Shown here: positions 6,946 to 14,141 of the stretch, in pieces
Numbering within the stretch: the stretch's first letter is position 1
How the letters are laid out: every line of letters starts with the position of its first letter
From: Streptomyces carpinensis
GTDB taxonomy: Bacteria > Actinomycetota > Actinomycetes > Streptomycetales > Streptomycetaceae
Direction: 5' to 3'
Length of the DNA stretch: 40,626 nt
Assembly (NCBI RefSeq): GCF_002154505.1
Contig: NZ_MUBM01000154.1
Span: 1 to 40,626, forward strand
Translations under genes and position numbers: made by a program
Notes under the pieces: model-generated
Databases searched by the model: none
What the model saw: the letters and a program-made list of their open reading frames with translations, nothing else
Told to the model about the DNA's origin: nothing

Positions 6946-8187
6946 ATGGCGAGTGACCTTGTGACCGAGCTCAGGGTGCTGCGGCGGGACGAGTGGGACC
7001 CGTGGTACGACAATCTCCTCCGTGCCTTCGGCGGCGGGCCGGGGTCACGGGAGGAACGGGAACTGGACCGCTCGCTCACCGAGTTCGAACGATCGCTCGG
7101 GGTCTGGGACGGCCAAACGTGCGTGGGGACCGCGGGGGCGTTCAGTTTCCGGATGACCGTGCCCGGCGGCGCCCTGGTGCCCGCGGCCGGGATCACCATG
7201 GTCAGCGTGGCCGCGACGCACCGGCGGCGCGGGGTGCTGACGTCGATGATGCGGCGGCAGCTGGAGGACGTGCGCTCCTGGGGGGAGCCGCTGGCGGTGC
7301 TGACCGCCTCCGAGCCGGCGATCTACGGCCGGTTCGGGTACGCCGCGGCGACCTTCCAGCTCGACGCCGAGATCGACACGAGCCGGGCCGGGCTGTCGGT
7401 CCCGGCCGGCACGGACGACATACGGCTGCGCTATGCGGCGCCCGCCGACGTGCTCGACGCGTGCGAGGCGGTGTACGCGACGCTGGTGCCCGGCCGGCCC
7501 GGGATGCTGGCCCGGCGGCCCGGCTGGGAGCGGGCGGGTCTGCTCGACCCGGAGAGCGAGCGGGACGGGGCGTCGCCGCTGCAGTGCGTGGTGGCCGAGC
7601 GGGACGGCGAGGTCACCGGGTACGCCCGGTTCCGCACCAAGCTCGGCTGGGGCGTCGGCGGGCACGACGGCACGGTGCGGCTGGAGGACCTGGCAGCGCT
7701 CGATCCGGCCACCGACGCCGCGCTGTGGCGCTTCCTGTTCGGCATCGACCTGACGACGGCGCTGACCGTGCGGGCGCGGCCGGTCGACGACGCCTGGCAG
7801 TACCTGGTGTCCGACATCCGGCGGTGCCGGCCACGGCGGCGGGACGCGCTGTACCTGCGGCCGGTCGACGTCGGGGCGGCGCTGGCCGCGCGGACGTACC
7901 AGGCACCGGTCGACGTGGTGTTCGAGGTCGAGGATGCGTTCTGCCCGTGGAACACCGGGCGGTGGCGGCTGAGCGGGGACGCGAAGGGGGCGTCCTGCGA
8001 GCGGACGTCCGACGCGGCCGATCTGGCGCTCTCCGTGCGGGAGCTGGGGGCGGCGTACCTCGGTGGAGTGTCGTTGACTGCGCTGGCGGCGGCCGGCCGG
8101 GTCCGGGAGCTGCGGACGGGGGCGCTGGCCGAGGCGTCGGTGGGGTTCGGGTCGGCGGTGGCGCCCTGGCTGCCGCACGGGTTCTAG
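6946..8187 (+). CDS. Eis-like GNAT N-acetyltransferase
   Basis: 413 residues, the length of Eis-type proteins. The N-terminal GNAT domain carries the acetyl-CoA-binding region VSVAATHRRRGVLTSMM (residues 86-102) and SEPAIYGRFGY (122-132), where the Eis general-acid tyrosine lies. A second GNAT-like domain and a sterol-carrier-like C-terminal domain follow, ending in the conserved-style terminal Phe, whose carboxylate takes part in catalysis in characterised Eis. Mycobacterial Eis acetylates aminoglycosides; the role in streptomycetes is not established. TAGGCA lies at 6934-6939, a distance compatible with a leaderless start. Confidence 0.85.
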   Translation: MASDLVTELRVLRRDEWDPWYDNLLRAFGGGPGSREERELDRSLTEFERSLGVWDGQTCVGTAGAFSFRMTVPGGALVPAAGITMVSVAATHRRRGVLTSMMRRQLEDVRSWGEPLAVLTASEPAIYGRFGYAAATFQLDAEIDTSRAGLSVPAGTDDIRLRYAAPADVLDACEAVYATLVPGRPGMLARRPGWERAGLLDPESERDGASPLQCVVAERDGEVTGYARFRTKLGWGVGGHDGTVRLEDLAALDPATDAALWRFLFGIDLTTALTVRARPVDDAWQYLVSDIRRCRPRRRDALYLRPVDVGAALAARTYQAPVDVVFEVEDAFCPWNTGRWRLSGDAKGASCERTSDAADLALSVRELGAAYLGGVSLTALAAAGRVRELRTGALAEASVGFGSAVAPWLPHGF

Positions 8188-8197
8188 GAACCCGGGC

Positions 8198-8269
8198 ACG
8201 AAGACGAATCCGGACCCGAAGGCGAGACCAGATGCGAAGACGAAACCGGATGCGGGTACGTCCGGTGAC
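8198..8269. repeat. Degenerate 18-bp tandem repeats (about four units)
   Basis: Units begin at 8198, 8216, 8234 and 8252 and share a GAAGACGAA-x-CCGGAT-like core. They fill the short gap between the converging acetyltransferase and Nei-type genes. The period is a multiple of three, but no gene seems to use it. Confidence 0.5.
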
Positions 8270-8296
8270 GGATACGCCGGATCAGTCGTGTTCCGG

Positions 8297-9106
8297 TCAG
8301 GGCTGCTGGCAGGTGGGGCACCAGAAGAGGTTGCGGGCGGCCAGGTCGGCGGTGCGGACCTCGGTGCCGCAGATGTGGCAGGGCAGGGTCGCCCGGCGGT
8401 AGACGTAGACCTCTCCGCCGTGGTCGTCCACGCGCGGTGGGCGGCCCATCGCGTCGGGGGTGTGCTCGGGGCGGACGGTGTCGATGCGGTTGTTGCGGAC
8501 GCCCTCGTGCATGAGGTCGACGAGGTCGGCCCAGATCGCGTCCCACTGGGCGGGGGTGATGTCCCTGCCAGGGCGGTACGGGTCGATGCGGTGCCGGAAG
8601 AGGACCTCGGCGCGGTAGACGTTGCCGACACCCGCGATGACCTTCTGGTCCATCAGGAGCGCGGCGATCGTCGTACGGCTGCGGCGGATGCGGGCGTAGG
8701 CGGTGGCCGGGTCGGCGTCGGGGCGCAGCGGGTCCGGGCCGAGCCGGTCGTGTATGGCGGCCTTCTCGGCGTCGGTGATCAGGGCGCAGGTCGTGGGACC
8801 GCGCAGGTCGACGTACGAGGTGGGGTTCGCCAGGCGCAGACGGACGGTGTCCGTGGGCGGCGGGGCGGGGGCGTCACCGAAGGTCACCTTGCCGAAGAGG
8901 CCGAGGTGGATGTGGACCCAGTCGCTGTCGCGGAAGCCGAGGAAGAGGTGCTTGCCGTGGGCCTCGGTACGGGTGAGTTCCGCGCCGTCGAGGAGTTCGG
9001 CGGCGTCGGAGAACTTGCCCTGGGGGCTGGTGACGCGTGTGGGCACGCCGGTGATGCGCGCGGCGTAGTCCTGCGCGAGGCGGTGGATCGTGTGCCCTTC
9101 CGGCAC
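8297..9106 (-). CDS. Fpg/Nei-family DNA glycosylase/AP lyase
   Basis: 269 residues. It begins (GTG) with M-PEGH, giving the catalytic N-terminal proline and the adjacent glutamate of Nei/Fpg enzymes. HLGLFGKVTF and the helix-two-turn-helix segment (ALLMDQKVIAGVGNVYRAEVLFRHRIDP) are present. The C-terminus carries a zinc finger with cysteines at about 243, 246, 263 and 266 (CHIC, CPTC). The enzyme excises oxidised bases and cleaves the abasic site. The start and PEGH residues favour the actinobacterial Nei2/endonuclease VIII group over MutM. It lies in the same orientation as rpiB with a repeat-containing gap between. Confidence 0.92.
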   Translation of the reverse strand: MPEGHTIHRLAQDYAARITGVPTRVTSPQGKFSDAAELLDGAELTRTEAHGKHLFLGFRDSDWVHIHLGLFGKVTFGDAPAPPPTDTVRLRLANPTSYVDLRGPTTCALITDAEKAAIHDRLGPDPLRPDADPATAYARIRRSRTTIAALLMDQKVIAGVGNVYRAEVLFRHRIDPYRPGRDITPAQWDAIWADLVDLMHEGVRNNRIDTVRPEHTPDAMGRPPRVDDHGGEVYVYRRATLPCHICGTEVRTADLAARNLFWCPTCQQP

Positions 9107-9132
9107 GGTGCGGTGTCCTTTCCCTCCCGCCC

Positions 9133-9206
9133 GGGGCTCCGCCCCGGACCCCGGTGTCCCACGGTGCGATGCGGGTCACCCGCCTGGGGCTCCATCCCAG
9201 ACCCCG
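9133..9206. repeat. Two REP-like GC palindromic units
   Basis: GGGGCTCCGCCCCGGACCCCG (from 9133) and GGGGCTCCATCCCAGACCCCG (from 9186) are near-identical; a more degenerate third lies at about 9210-9255. Such units are common dispersed intergenic elements in streptomycetes. Confidence 0.6.
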
Positions 9207-9312
9207 CCGGGGCTACAGCCAGGGCACGGCGGGTTCCGCCCCGGGCCCGGCGGGGGCTCCACCTCCTGCGCCCCCCTACGAGGGCCGGTGGCGTGCGGGC
9301 AGCCCTCGGCGG

Positions 9313-9798
9313 CTACTGCTGCGGGTGGTGGGCCGGGATCGGCGGCAGGTCGCCCGTCGTCTCGTAGCCGGTGAGCATGTCGATACGGCGGATGTGGCGT
9401 TCGTCACCGGAGAAGGGGGTGTTGAGGAAGGTCTCGACGAACTTGGTCGCCTCCTCCACCGTGTGCATGCGCGCACCGACCGCGACGACGTTCGCGTTGT
9501 TGTGCTGCCGGCCGAGGGACGCCGTCTCCTCGCTCCAGGCGAGGGCCGCCCGGACGCCCTTGACCTTGTTCGCCGCGATCTGCTCACCGTTGCCGGAGCC
9601 GCCGATCACGATGCCGAGGGAGTCCGGGTCGCCGGCCGTGCGCTCGGCGGCGCGCAGGCAGAAGGGCGGGTAGTCGTCCTGGGCGTCGTAGATGTGCGGC
9701 CCGCAGTCGACGGGCTCGTGTCCCGCCGCCTTGAGCCACTCGACGAGGTGGTTCTTGAGTTCGAAGCCCGCATGGTCCGAGCCGAGATACACGCGCAT
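9313..9798 (-). CDS. rpiB: Ribose-5-phosphate isomerase B
   Basis: 161 residues, the typical RpiB/LacAB length. It interconverts ribose 5-phosphate and ribulose 5-phosphate in the pentose phosphate pathway. Visible family motifs are GSDHAGFELK (6-15), the anion-hole segment GGSGNGEQIAANK and ALAWSEETA, followed by RQHNNANVVAVGAR. The catalytic-base position is Glu72 in GNGEQ, as in mycobacterial-type RpiB, rather than the cysteine of E. coli RpiB. The C-terminal tail is longer than in enteric homologues. The gene is probably monocistronic. Confidence 0.93.
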   Translation of the reverse strand: MRVYLGSDHAGFELKNHLVEWLKAAGHEPVDCGPHIYDAQDDYPPFCLRAAERTAGDPDSLGIVIGGSGNGEQIAANKVKGVRAALAWSEETASLGRQHNNANVVAVGARMHTVEEATKFVETFLNTPFSGDERHIRRIDMLTGYETTGDLPPIPAHHPQQ

Positions 9799-9873
9799 GG
9801 GTCGAGTGTGACACGGCGGTTCCTGGGCAGCAGCTCCGGGTGCCGGGACGGATAAGTGTGAGCGGCGCCATAG

Positions 9874-9893
9874 AACCTCAAGGGAACCTCAAG
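9874..9893. promoter_or_regulatory. Direct repeats AACCTCAAG spaced 11 bp
   Basis: AACCTCAAG at 9874-9882 recurs at 9885-9893, one helical turn apart, in the 224-bp region between divergent rpiB and the amino-acid permease. It could be a regulator site for either gene. No experimental analogue is known to me. Confidence 0.35.
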
Positions 9894-10022
9894 TAACAAT
9901 CCGGATTCAAAGGTTCCCGAATTCCGACACCTCGGATTCACTGGACCGGCTCGTACACGGCCTCACAACGGCACCCCCCTCGTACGAGAAACCGCTCAAC
10001 CGGCGCAAAGGAAATCCGTCCC

Positions 10023-11444
10023 ATGTCCTCTGGTTCCGGACTTCAGGCTGGACTCAAGAATCGTCATCTGACGATGATCGCGATCGGCGGCGTCATCGGC
10101 GCCGGTCTCTTCGTCGGCTCCAGCTCCGGCATCGCCACCGCCGGGCCCGGCATCCTCATCTCCTATGCCCTCGTGGGCACGCTCGTCGTGCTCGTGATGC
10201 GCATGCTCGGCGAGATGTCCGCCGCCAACCCGACCTCCGGCTCCTTCTCCGCGCACGCCGACCGCGCGCTCGGCGGCTGGGCCGGCTTCTCCATCGGGTG
10301 GCTGTACTGGTTCTTCTGGGTCGTCGTACTGGCCGTGGAGTCCACCGCCGGCGCCAAGATCCTGGCCGACTGGATACCGGCGGTACCGCAGTGGGGCTGG
10401 GCCCTCATCGTCATGCTGGTGCTGACCGCCACCAACCTGGTCTCCGTCGGCTCCTACGGCGAGTTCGAGTTCTGGTTCGCCGGGATCAAGGTCGTCGCCA
10501 TCGCCGCGTTCATCGTCGTCGGTTTGCTGGCCGTCTTCGGCGTGCTGCCCGGCGTCCACGCCGACCAGGCCTCCTTCTCCAACCTGACCGGCCACGGCGG
10601 CTTCCTGCCGCACGGCCCCGGCTCGATCCTCACCGGTGTGCTGCTCGTCGTCTTCTCCTTCATGGGAAGCGAGATCGCCACCCTCGCCGCGGGCGAGTCC
10701 GAGGACCCCCAGCGCGCCGTCACCAAGGCGACCAACAGCATCATCTGGCGCATCGGCGTCTTCTACCTCGGCTCGATCCTCGTCGTCGTCTCGCTGATCC
10801 CCTGGGACGACAAGTCGATCGCCGAGAAGGGCTCCTACGTCGCCGCCCTGGACTCCCTCGGCATCGCGCACGCCGGTGAGATCATGAACTTCATCGTGCT
10901 GACCTCGGTGCTGTCCTGCCTCAACTCCGGCCTCTACACCGCCTCCCGCATGGCCTTCTCGCTGGGCGCGCGGGGTGACGCACCGAAGGCGTTCGCACGG
11001 ACCACCAGCCGTGGCGTGCCGCGGACGGCGATCACCGTCTCCGTCCTCTTCGGCTTCCTGGCCGTGTTCTTCAACTACAAGTTCCCGGACACCGTCTTCC
11101 TCTTCCTCGTCAACTCCTCCGGCGCGGTCGCCCTGTTCGTCTGGCTGGTGATCTGCTTCTCGCAGCTGCGGATGCGGAGGATCATCCAGCGCGAGGCGCC
11201 GGAGAAGCTGGTCGTGAAGATGTGGCTGTACCCGTACCTGACCTGGGCGGCGGCCGCACTGATCGTCTTCGTCCTCGGCTACATGCTCACCGACACCAAG
11301 CACGACGGCCGTGAGACCGTGCTGCTGTCGCTGCTGGTCGCGGCGGTCGTGCTGGTGATCGCCGTGGTCAAGCAGAAGCTCGGCGGCGGACACCGGACGG
11401 CGGTCGCGGAGCAGGGCGAGACGGAGAAGGTCTCGGTCGGCTGA
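10023..11444 (+). CDS. Amino-acid permease (APC superfamily, AAT/GabP-like)
   Basis: 473 residues with twelve predicted membrane helices. The N-terminus holds the APC signature LKNRHLTMIAIGGVIGAGLF followed by FVGSSSGIATAGPGILISY. MRMLGEMSAANPTSGSFSAHADRALGGWAGFSIGW and the later FSFMGSEIATLAAGESEDP are also typical of GABA/aromatic/proline-type proton symporters. The substrate cannot be decided. The gene has its own long upstream region and a strong terminator, and is a clear paralogue of the permease at 19251-20651. SodF and sulfur genes lie between the two copies and beyond, without functional linkage. Confidence 0.9.
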   Translation: MSSGSGLQAGLKNRHLTMIAIGGVIGAGLFVGSSSGIATAGPGILISYALVGTLVVLVMRMLGEMSAANPTSGSFSAHADRALGGWAGFSIGWLYWFFWVVVLAVESTAGAKILADWIPAVPQWGWALIVMLVLTATNLVSVGSYGEFEFWFAGIKVVAIAAFIVVGLLAVFGVLPGVHADQASFSNLTGHGGFLPHGPGSILTGVLLVVFSFMGSEIATLAAGESEDPQRAVTKATNSIIWRIGVFYLGSILVVVSLIPWDDKSIAEKGSYVAALDSLGIAHAGEIMNFIVLTSVLSCLNSGLYTASRMAFSLGARGDAPKAFARTTSRGVPRTAITVSVLFGFLAVFFNYKFPDTVFLFLVNSSGAVALFVWLVICFSQLRMRRIIQREAPEKLVVKMWLYPYLTWAAAALIVFVLGYMLTDTKHDGRETVLLSLLVAAVVLVIAVVKQKLGGGHRTAVAEQGETEKVSVG

Positions 11445-11466
11445 CGCGAGCCGCGCACACGACGCT

Positions 11467-11490
11467 GAGGGAGCCCCGCGGGGCTCCCTC
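11467..11490 (+). terminator. Rho-independent-type terminator after permease
   Basis: GAGGGAGCCCCG pairs perfectly with CGGGGCTCCCTC, followed by TTCGTTT, 22 bp after the permease stop. Confidence 0.85.
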
Positions 11491-11573
11491 TTCGTTTCCT
11501 CACTTCGGCGCCCGGCCCTGCGCAGGCGTCGGGTCGCCGGCCGTCGTGACGGCAGGCGACCGGGCGCCGGAAA

Positions 11574-11594
11574 ACCTGACGGCCCATGTCAGGT
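11574..11594. promoter_or_regulatory. Perfect operator-like palindrome ACCTGAC-N7-GTCAGGT
   Basis: Two exact 7-bp half sites separated by 7 bp, with centres 14 bp apart, just before the FAD oxidoreductase. It covers an in-frame ATG at 11586, which argues for the downstream ATG (11616) as true start. The design suits a TetR- or MarR-type dimer. Confidence 0.55.
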
Positions 11595-11615
11595 AATCCG
11601 GGCAGCATCGACGTC

Positions 11616-12944
11616 ATGGATCACCTCGACAGCACCGCGGACCTGCTCGCCCTCCGTCCCGGCGACCCCGGCTACGACGACGAGCTCGCCGGCTTCCAGC
11701 TCGGATTCGCCCAGCGGCCGGCCGTGGTCGTCGCCGCCTCCTCGGCCGCGGACGTGGTCACCGCCGTGCGGTACGCGGCCGCCGAGAACCTCCCGGTGGG
11801 CGTCCAGGCCACCGGCCACGGCCTGCCCGGCGGCTGTGAGGGCGGCGTACTGATCACAACCAGGCGCATGGACCGGGTGACCGTCGATCCCGCGGCCCGC
11901 ACCGTCCGCGTCCAGGCAGGCGTGCGCTGGGCTCAGGTGGTGGCCGCCGCCGGGCCGCACGGGCTGGCGCCGCTCAACGGCTCGGCGCCGGGTGTGGGCG
12001 CTGTGTCCTACACGCTGGGCGGCGGGCTCGGCATCCTGGCGAGGCAGTACGGCTACGCGGCCGACCACGTGCGGTGGCTGGAGGTCGTCACCGCCGACGG
12101 CGAGCTGCGGCATGTCACCGTGGAGTCCGACCCCGACCTGTACTGGGCGCTGCTCGGCGCCGGGCAGAACTTCGGCGTCGTCACCGAGCTGGAGATCGGC
12201 CTCGTGCCGGTGCGCACGCTGTACGGCGGCTCGCTCGCCTTCGACGGGCGCGTCGTGGACCCGGCGGTGGTGCTGCGGGCCTGGGAGGCGTGGACGCGGA
12301 CCGTGCCGGAAGGGCTGACCTCGTCCTTCGCCGCCGCCGCGTACCCGGATCTGCCGGCCCTGCCGGCGCATCTGCGCGGGCGTCACGTCGTCTCCGTCCG
12401 GATCGCCCACACCGGCGCCGACGGCGAGGGACTCGTCGCGCCGCTGCGCCGGATCGGCCCGGTGCTCGCGGACTCGCTGCGCGAGATGCCGTACGCCGAG
12501 AGCCACACCATCCACAGCGACCCGGACTTCCCGCACGCCTACTACGGCGACAGCGCGGTGCTGCGGGAGCTGGACGTCGAACGGGCCGGCGAACTGCTGC
12601 GGACGACCGGTCCGGAGGCCGCCACGATGTGTGTCGTCCAGGTCAACCACCTGGGCGGGGTGCTCGGCAGGCCCGCCCCGAACGCGGTGCCGCACCGCGA
12701 GGGGCGGTTCCTGCTGCGGTTGCTCACCGTCGGGGACAGGGAGCGGGCGCGGGCCGTGCTCGACCCCGCGTTCGCGCTGCTGGCGGACGACACGCTCGGA
12801 CGGTCGCTCAACTTCGCCTTCGGCGCCGGGGACCGCGGCAGGGGGCTGTACGACCCCGGGACGCGAGAGAGGCTCGCCGGGCTGAAGGAGCAGTACGACC
12901 CGGCGAACCTCTTCCGCAGGAACTACGGCGTCAGCGCTTGCTGA
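11616..12944 (+). CDS. FAD-linked oxidoreductase (FAD_binding_4 / BBE domains)
   Basis: 442 residues from ATG 11616 (452 from 11586). The N-terminal PCMH FAD domain has VVVAASSAADVVTAVRYA, the ATGHGLPGG loop whose His is the usual 8-alpha covalent FAD ligand, and VGAVSYTLGGGLG. The C-terminal berberine-bridge segment is KEQYDPANLFRRNYGV. The position that holds the second (6-S-cysteinyl) FAD link in bicovalent members is Ala here (GSAPGVG), so single His linkage is predicted. Relatives oxidise sugars, alkaloids or polyketides. The stop overlaps the 3' end of the opposing bioY by 14 bp. Substrate unknown. Confidence 0.85.
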   Translation: MDHLDSTADLLALRPGDPGYDDELAGFQLGFAQRPAVVVAASSAADVVTAVRYAAAENLPVGVQATGHGLPGGCEGGVLITTRRMDRVTVDPAARTVRVQAGVRWAQVVAAAGPHGLAPLNGSAPGVGAVSYTLGGGLGILARQYGYAADHVRWLEVVTADGELRHVTVESDPDLYWALLGAGQNFGVVTELEIGLVPVRTLYGGSLAFDGRVVDPAVVLRAWEAWTRTVPEGLTSSFAAAAYPDLPALPAHLRGRHVVSVRIAHTGADGEGLVAPLRRIGPVLADSLREMPYAESHTIHSDPDFPHAYYGDSAVLRELDVERAGELLRTTGPEAATMCVVQVNHLGGVLGRPAPNAVPHREGRFLLRLLTVGDRERARAVLDPAFALLADDTLGRSLNFAFGAGDRGRGLYDPGTRERLAGLKEQYDPANLFRRNYGVSAC

Positions 12945-13512
12945 CGAGCTTCCAGGCGGTGGGCAGCACGCCCATCGCCAGGGCGGCCTTCAGGGCGTCG
13001 CCGATCAGGAACGGGGTGAGGCCGGCCGCGATCGCCGCGGACGCGGACATGCCGGCCGCCAGGGCCAGGTAGGGCACGCCGACGGCGTAGACGACCGCCT
13101 CGCCGAGGATCATCGTGCCCGCCATGCGCAGCGGGGAGCGGTCGGCGCCGCGGCGGGCCAGGGAGCCCACGACCGCGGAGGCGAGCAGCATGCCGAGGAC
13201 GTATCCGAAGGAGACGGCAGCCGAGCCGGAGGTGCCTTCGGCGAACCACGGCACGCCGGCCACACCGGCGAGCGCGTACACGGCGAGGGAGAGGAAGCCG
13301 CGTTGGGCGCCGAGCGCGGTGCCCACGAGCAGGGCGGCGAAGGTCTGGCCGGTCACCGGCACCGGGGAGCCGGGCACCGGGACCGACAGCTGGGCCATGA
13401 GGCCGGTGAGAGCGGCACCGCCGAGCACGAGGGCGACGTCGCGGACGCGCGAGGCAGGAAGAAGGTCGGCGAGGACTGCACCGGGGCGAGCGGTGGCGGT
13501 GGCGGTGCTCAT
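12931..13512 (-). CDS. bioY: Biotin transporter substrate-binding subunit BioY
   Basis: 193 residues with six predicted helices. BioY hallmarks are ALTGLMAQLSVPVPGSPVPVTGQTFAALLVGTALG near the N-terminus and GLTPFLIGDALKAALAMGVLPTAWKL at the C-terminus. BioY is the S component of an ECF vitamin transporter. No bioM/bioN energising genes lie nearby, so it may use a shared ECF module or act alone. The ATG is preceded by GGAG. A TATAGCGT hexamer-like element upstream (about 13546-13553 on the minus strand) may be the -10. The 3' end overlaps the FAD oxidoreductase. Confidence 0.93.
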   Translation of the reverse strand: MSTATATARPGAVLADLLPASRVRDVALVLGGAALTGLMAQLSVPVPGSPVPVTGQTFAALLVGTALGAQRGFLSLAVYALAGVAGVPWFAEGTSGSAAVSFGYVLGMLLASAVVGSLARRGADRSPLRMAGTMILGEAVVYAVGVPYLALAAGMSASAAIAAGLTPFLIGDALKAALAMGVLPTAWKLVSKR

Positions 13513-13806
13513 GGGGACTCCGCGGGTGTGTGGGCACGTGGGAACACCGTGACGCTATACCGGCGCCCGCGCGCCGATCACCATCAGCGCTCGACAAAGG
13601 CTTGAACGGGCACTTGGTGGGCTCCGCACAAAGCGTGCCGGTTACACCGGGTACGACGTGATACCGGTCACTGAGGTGGAGTGGCGTGGGCGACGCCGAG
13701 GCGGCGCACGGCCTCTGTAGGGTCCCACCAAAGTGCCGCCCCACACCGCGCCGGTGCCCTCGCACAGTTCGCCGGTGCCGTCCCGCCCGCCGGGGCCCGG
13801 CCGCCG

Positions 13807-13854
13807 TGTCATCCGGACTTCATGAATTTCGTGTCATACGGACTTCATGAATTT
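13807..13854 (+). repeat. Duplicated 23-bp site upstream of sulfur operon
   Basis: TGTCAT-x-CGGACTTCATGAATTT occurs at 13807-13829 and 13832-13854 with 22 of 23 bases identical. The 25-bp period keeps the copies at a similar helical face. Each holds the palindrome TTCATGAA. The second copy ends 14 bp before the TTGACA box, a good location for an activator. Confidence 0.8.
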
Positions 13855-13868
13855 GAAAACCCCGAACG

Positions 13869-13898
13869 TTGACAGGGGTTGTGCGCAACCGGGAGCAT
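13869..13898 (+). promoter_or_regulatory. Candidate promoter of the sulfur operon
   Basis: TTGACA (13869-13874) is followed after 18 bp by GAGCAT (13893-13898), a weak -10. The predicted start point lies at about 13905, directly at the ATG of the 12-codon leader ORF, so the leader may be translated without a 5' UTR. GGGAG (13891-13895) could alternatively serve as a ribosome site if transcription begins upstream. Confidence 0.5.
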
Positions 13899-13905
13899 CT
13901 TTCCC

Positions 13906-13944
13906 ATGAGCCCGCTCACGAGCTGTCGCACTCTTTGTCGCTGA
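13906..13944 (+). CDS. Putative cysteine-containing leader peptide MSPLTSCRTLCR
   Basis: A 12-codon ORF immediately after the promoter. Its Ser-Cys-Arg-Thr-Leu-Cys-Arg tail uses TGT twice plus ACT and CTT, all rare in high-GC streptomycetes. Small Cys-rich leaders that sense cysteine by ribosome stalling are described for actinobacterial sulfur operons, some from leaderless ORFs. The following RNA can form CGGAG-CGCCTTA-CTCCG (about 13957-13973). It stands 197 bp before the binding-protein gene. Translation and attenuation are inferred, not shown. Confidence 0.4.
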   Translation: MSPLTSCRTLCR

Positions 13945-14045
13945 CCCGTTGAAGCGCCCCGGAGCGCCTTACTCCGACTGCTCTCCCCCTGCGTGAATTC
14001 CCGTCAGCCGCACTTCGCGGCCCGGAAATACCCCTGCCCGGAATT

Positions 14046-14117
14046 CCGCATGCCTTCTTCGGTCCGCATCTCCTCTTCGACCCGCATGCCTTCTTCTTGC
14101 CGCATGCCTTCTTCTGC
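14046..14117 (+). repeat. Four tandem 18-bp repeats in the operon leader, with a Ser-rich short ORF
   Basis: Units of type CCGCATGCCTTCTTCnnn lie at 14046, 14064, 14082 and 14100; units 3 and 4 share their first 16 bases. Three of four contain ATGCCTTC, the same start-codon context as the binding-protein gene (ATGCCTTC at 14142). In frame they make a 24-codon ORF (14050-14124) that repeats Met-Pro-Ser-Ser-x-Arg, with several rare TCT serine codons and one Cys, ending 17 bases before the real start. Confidence 0.8.
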
Positions 14118-14141
14118 CCTGTGAACTTACGGAGTTCCTCC

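Larger units (their letters stand above)
13513..13905. other. Intergenic region between bioY and sulfur operon
   Basis: No coding sequence is supported. The right third is unusually AT-rich and holds the duplicated 23-bp site (13807-13854) and a TTGACA promoter (13869). The left part presumably contains the bioY promoter. Confidence 0.5.

Noticed and set aside
9313..9360. Terminal tail of rpiB as a separate gene
   Set aside because: It is in frame with and continuous to the isomerase; no start or ribosome site inside.
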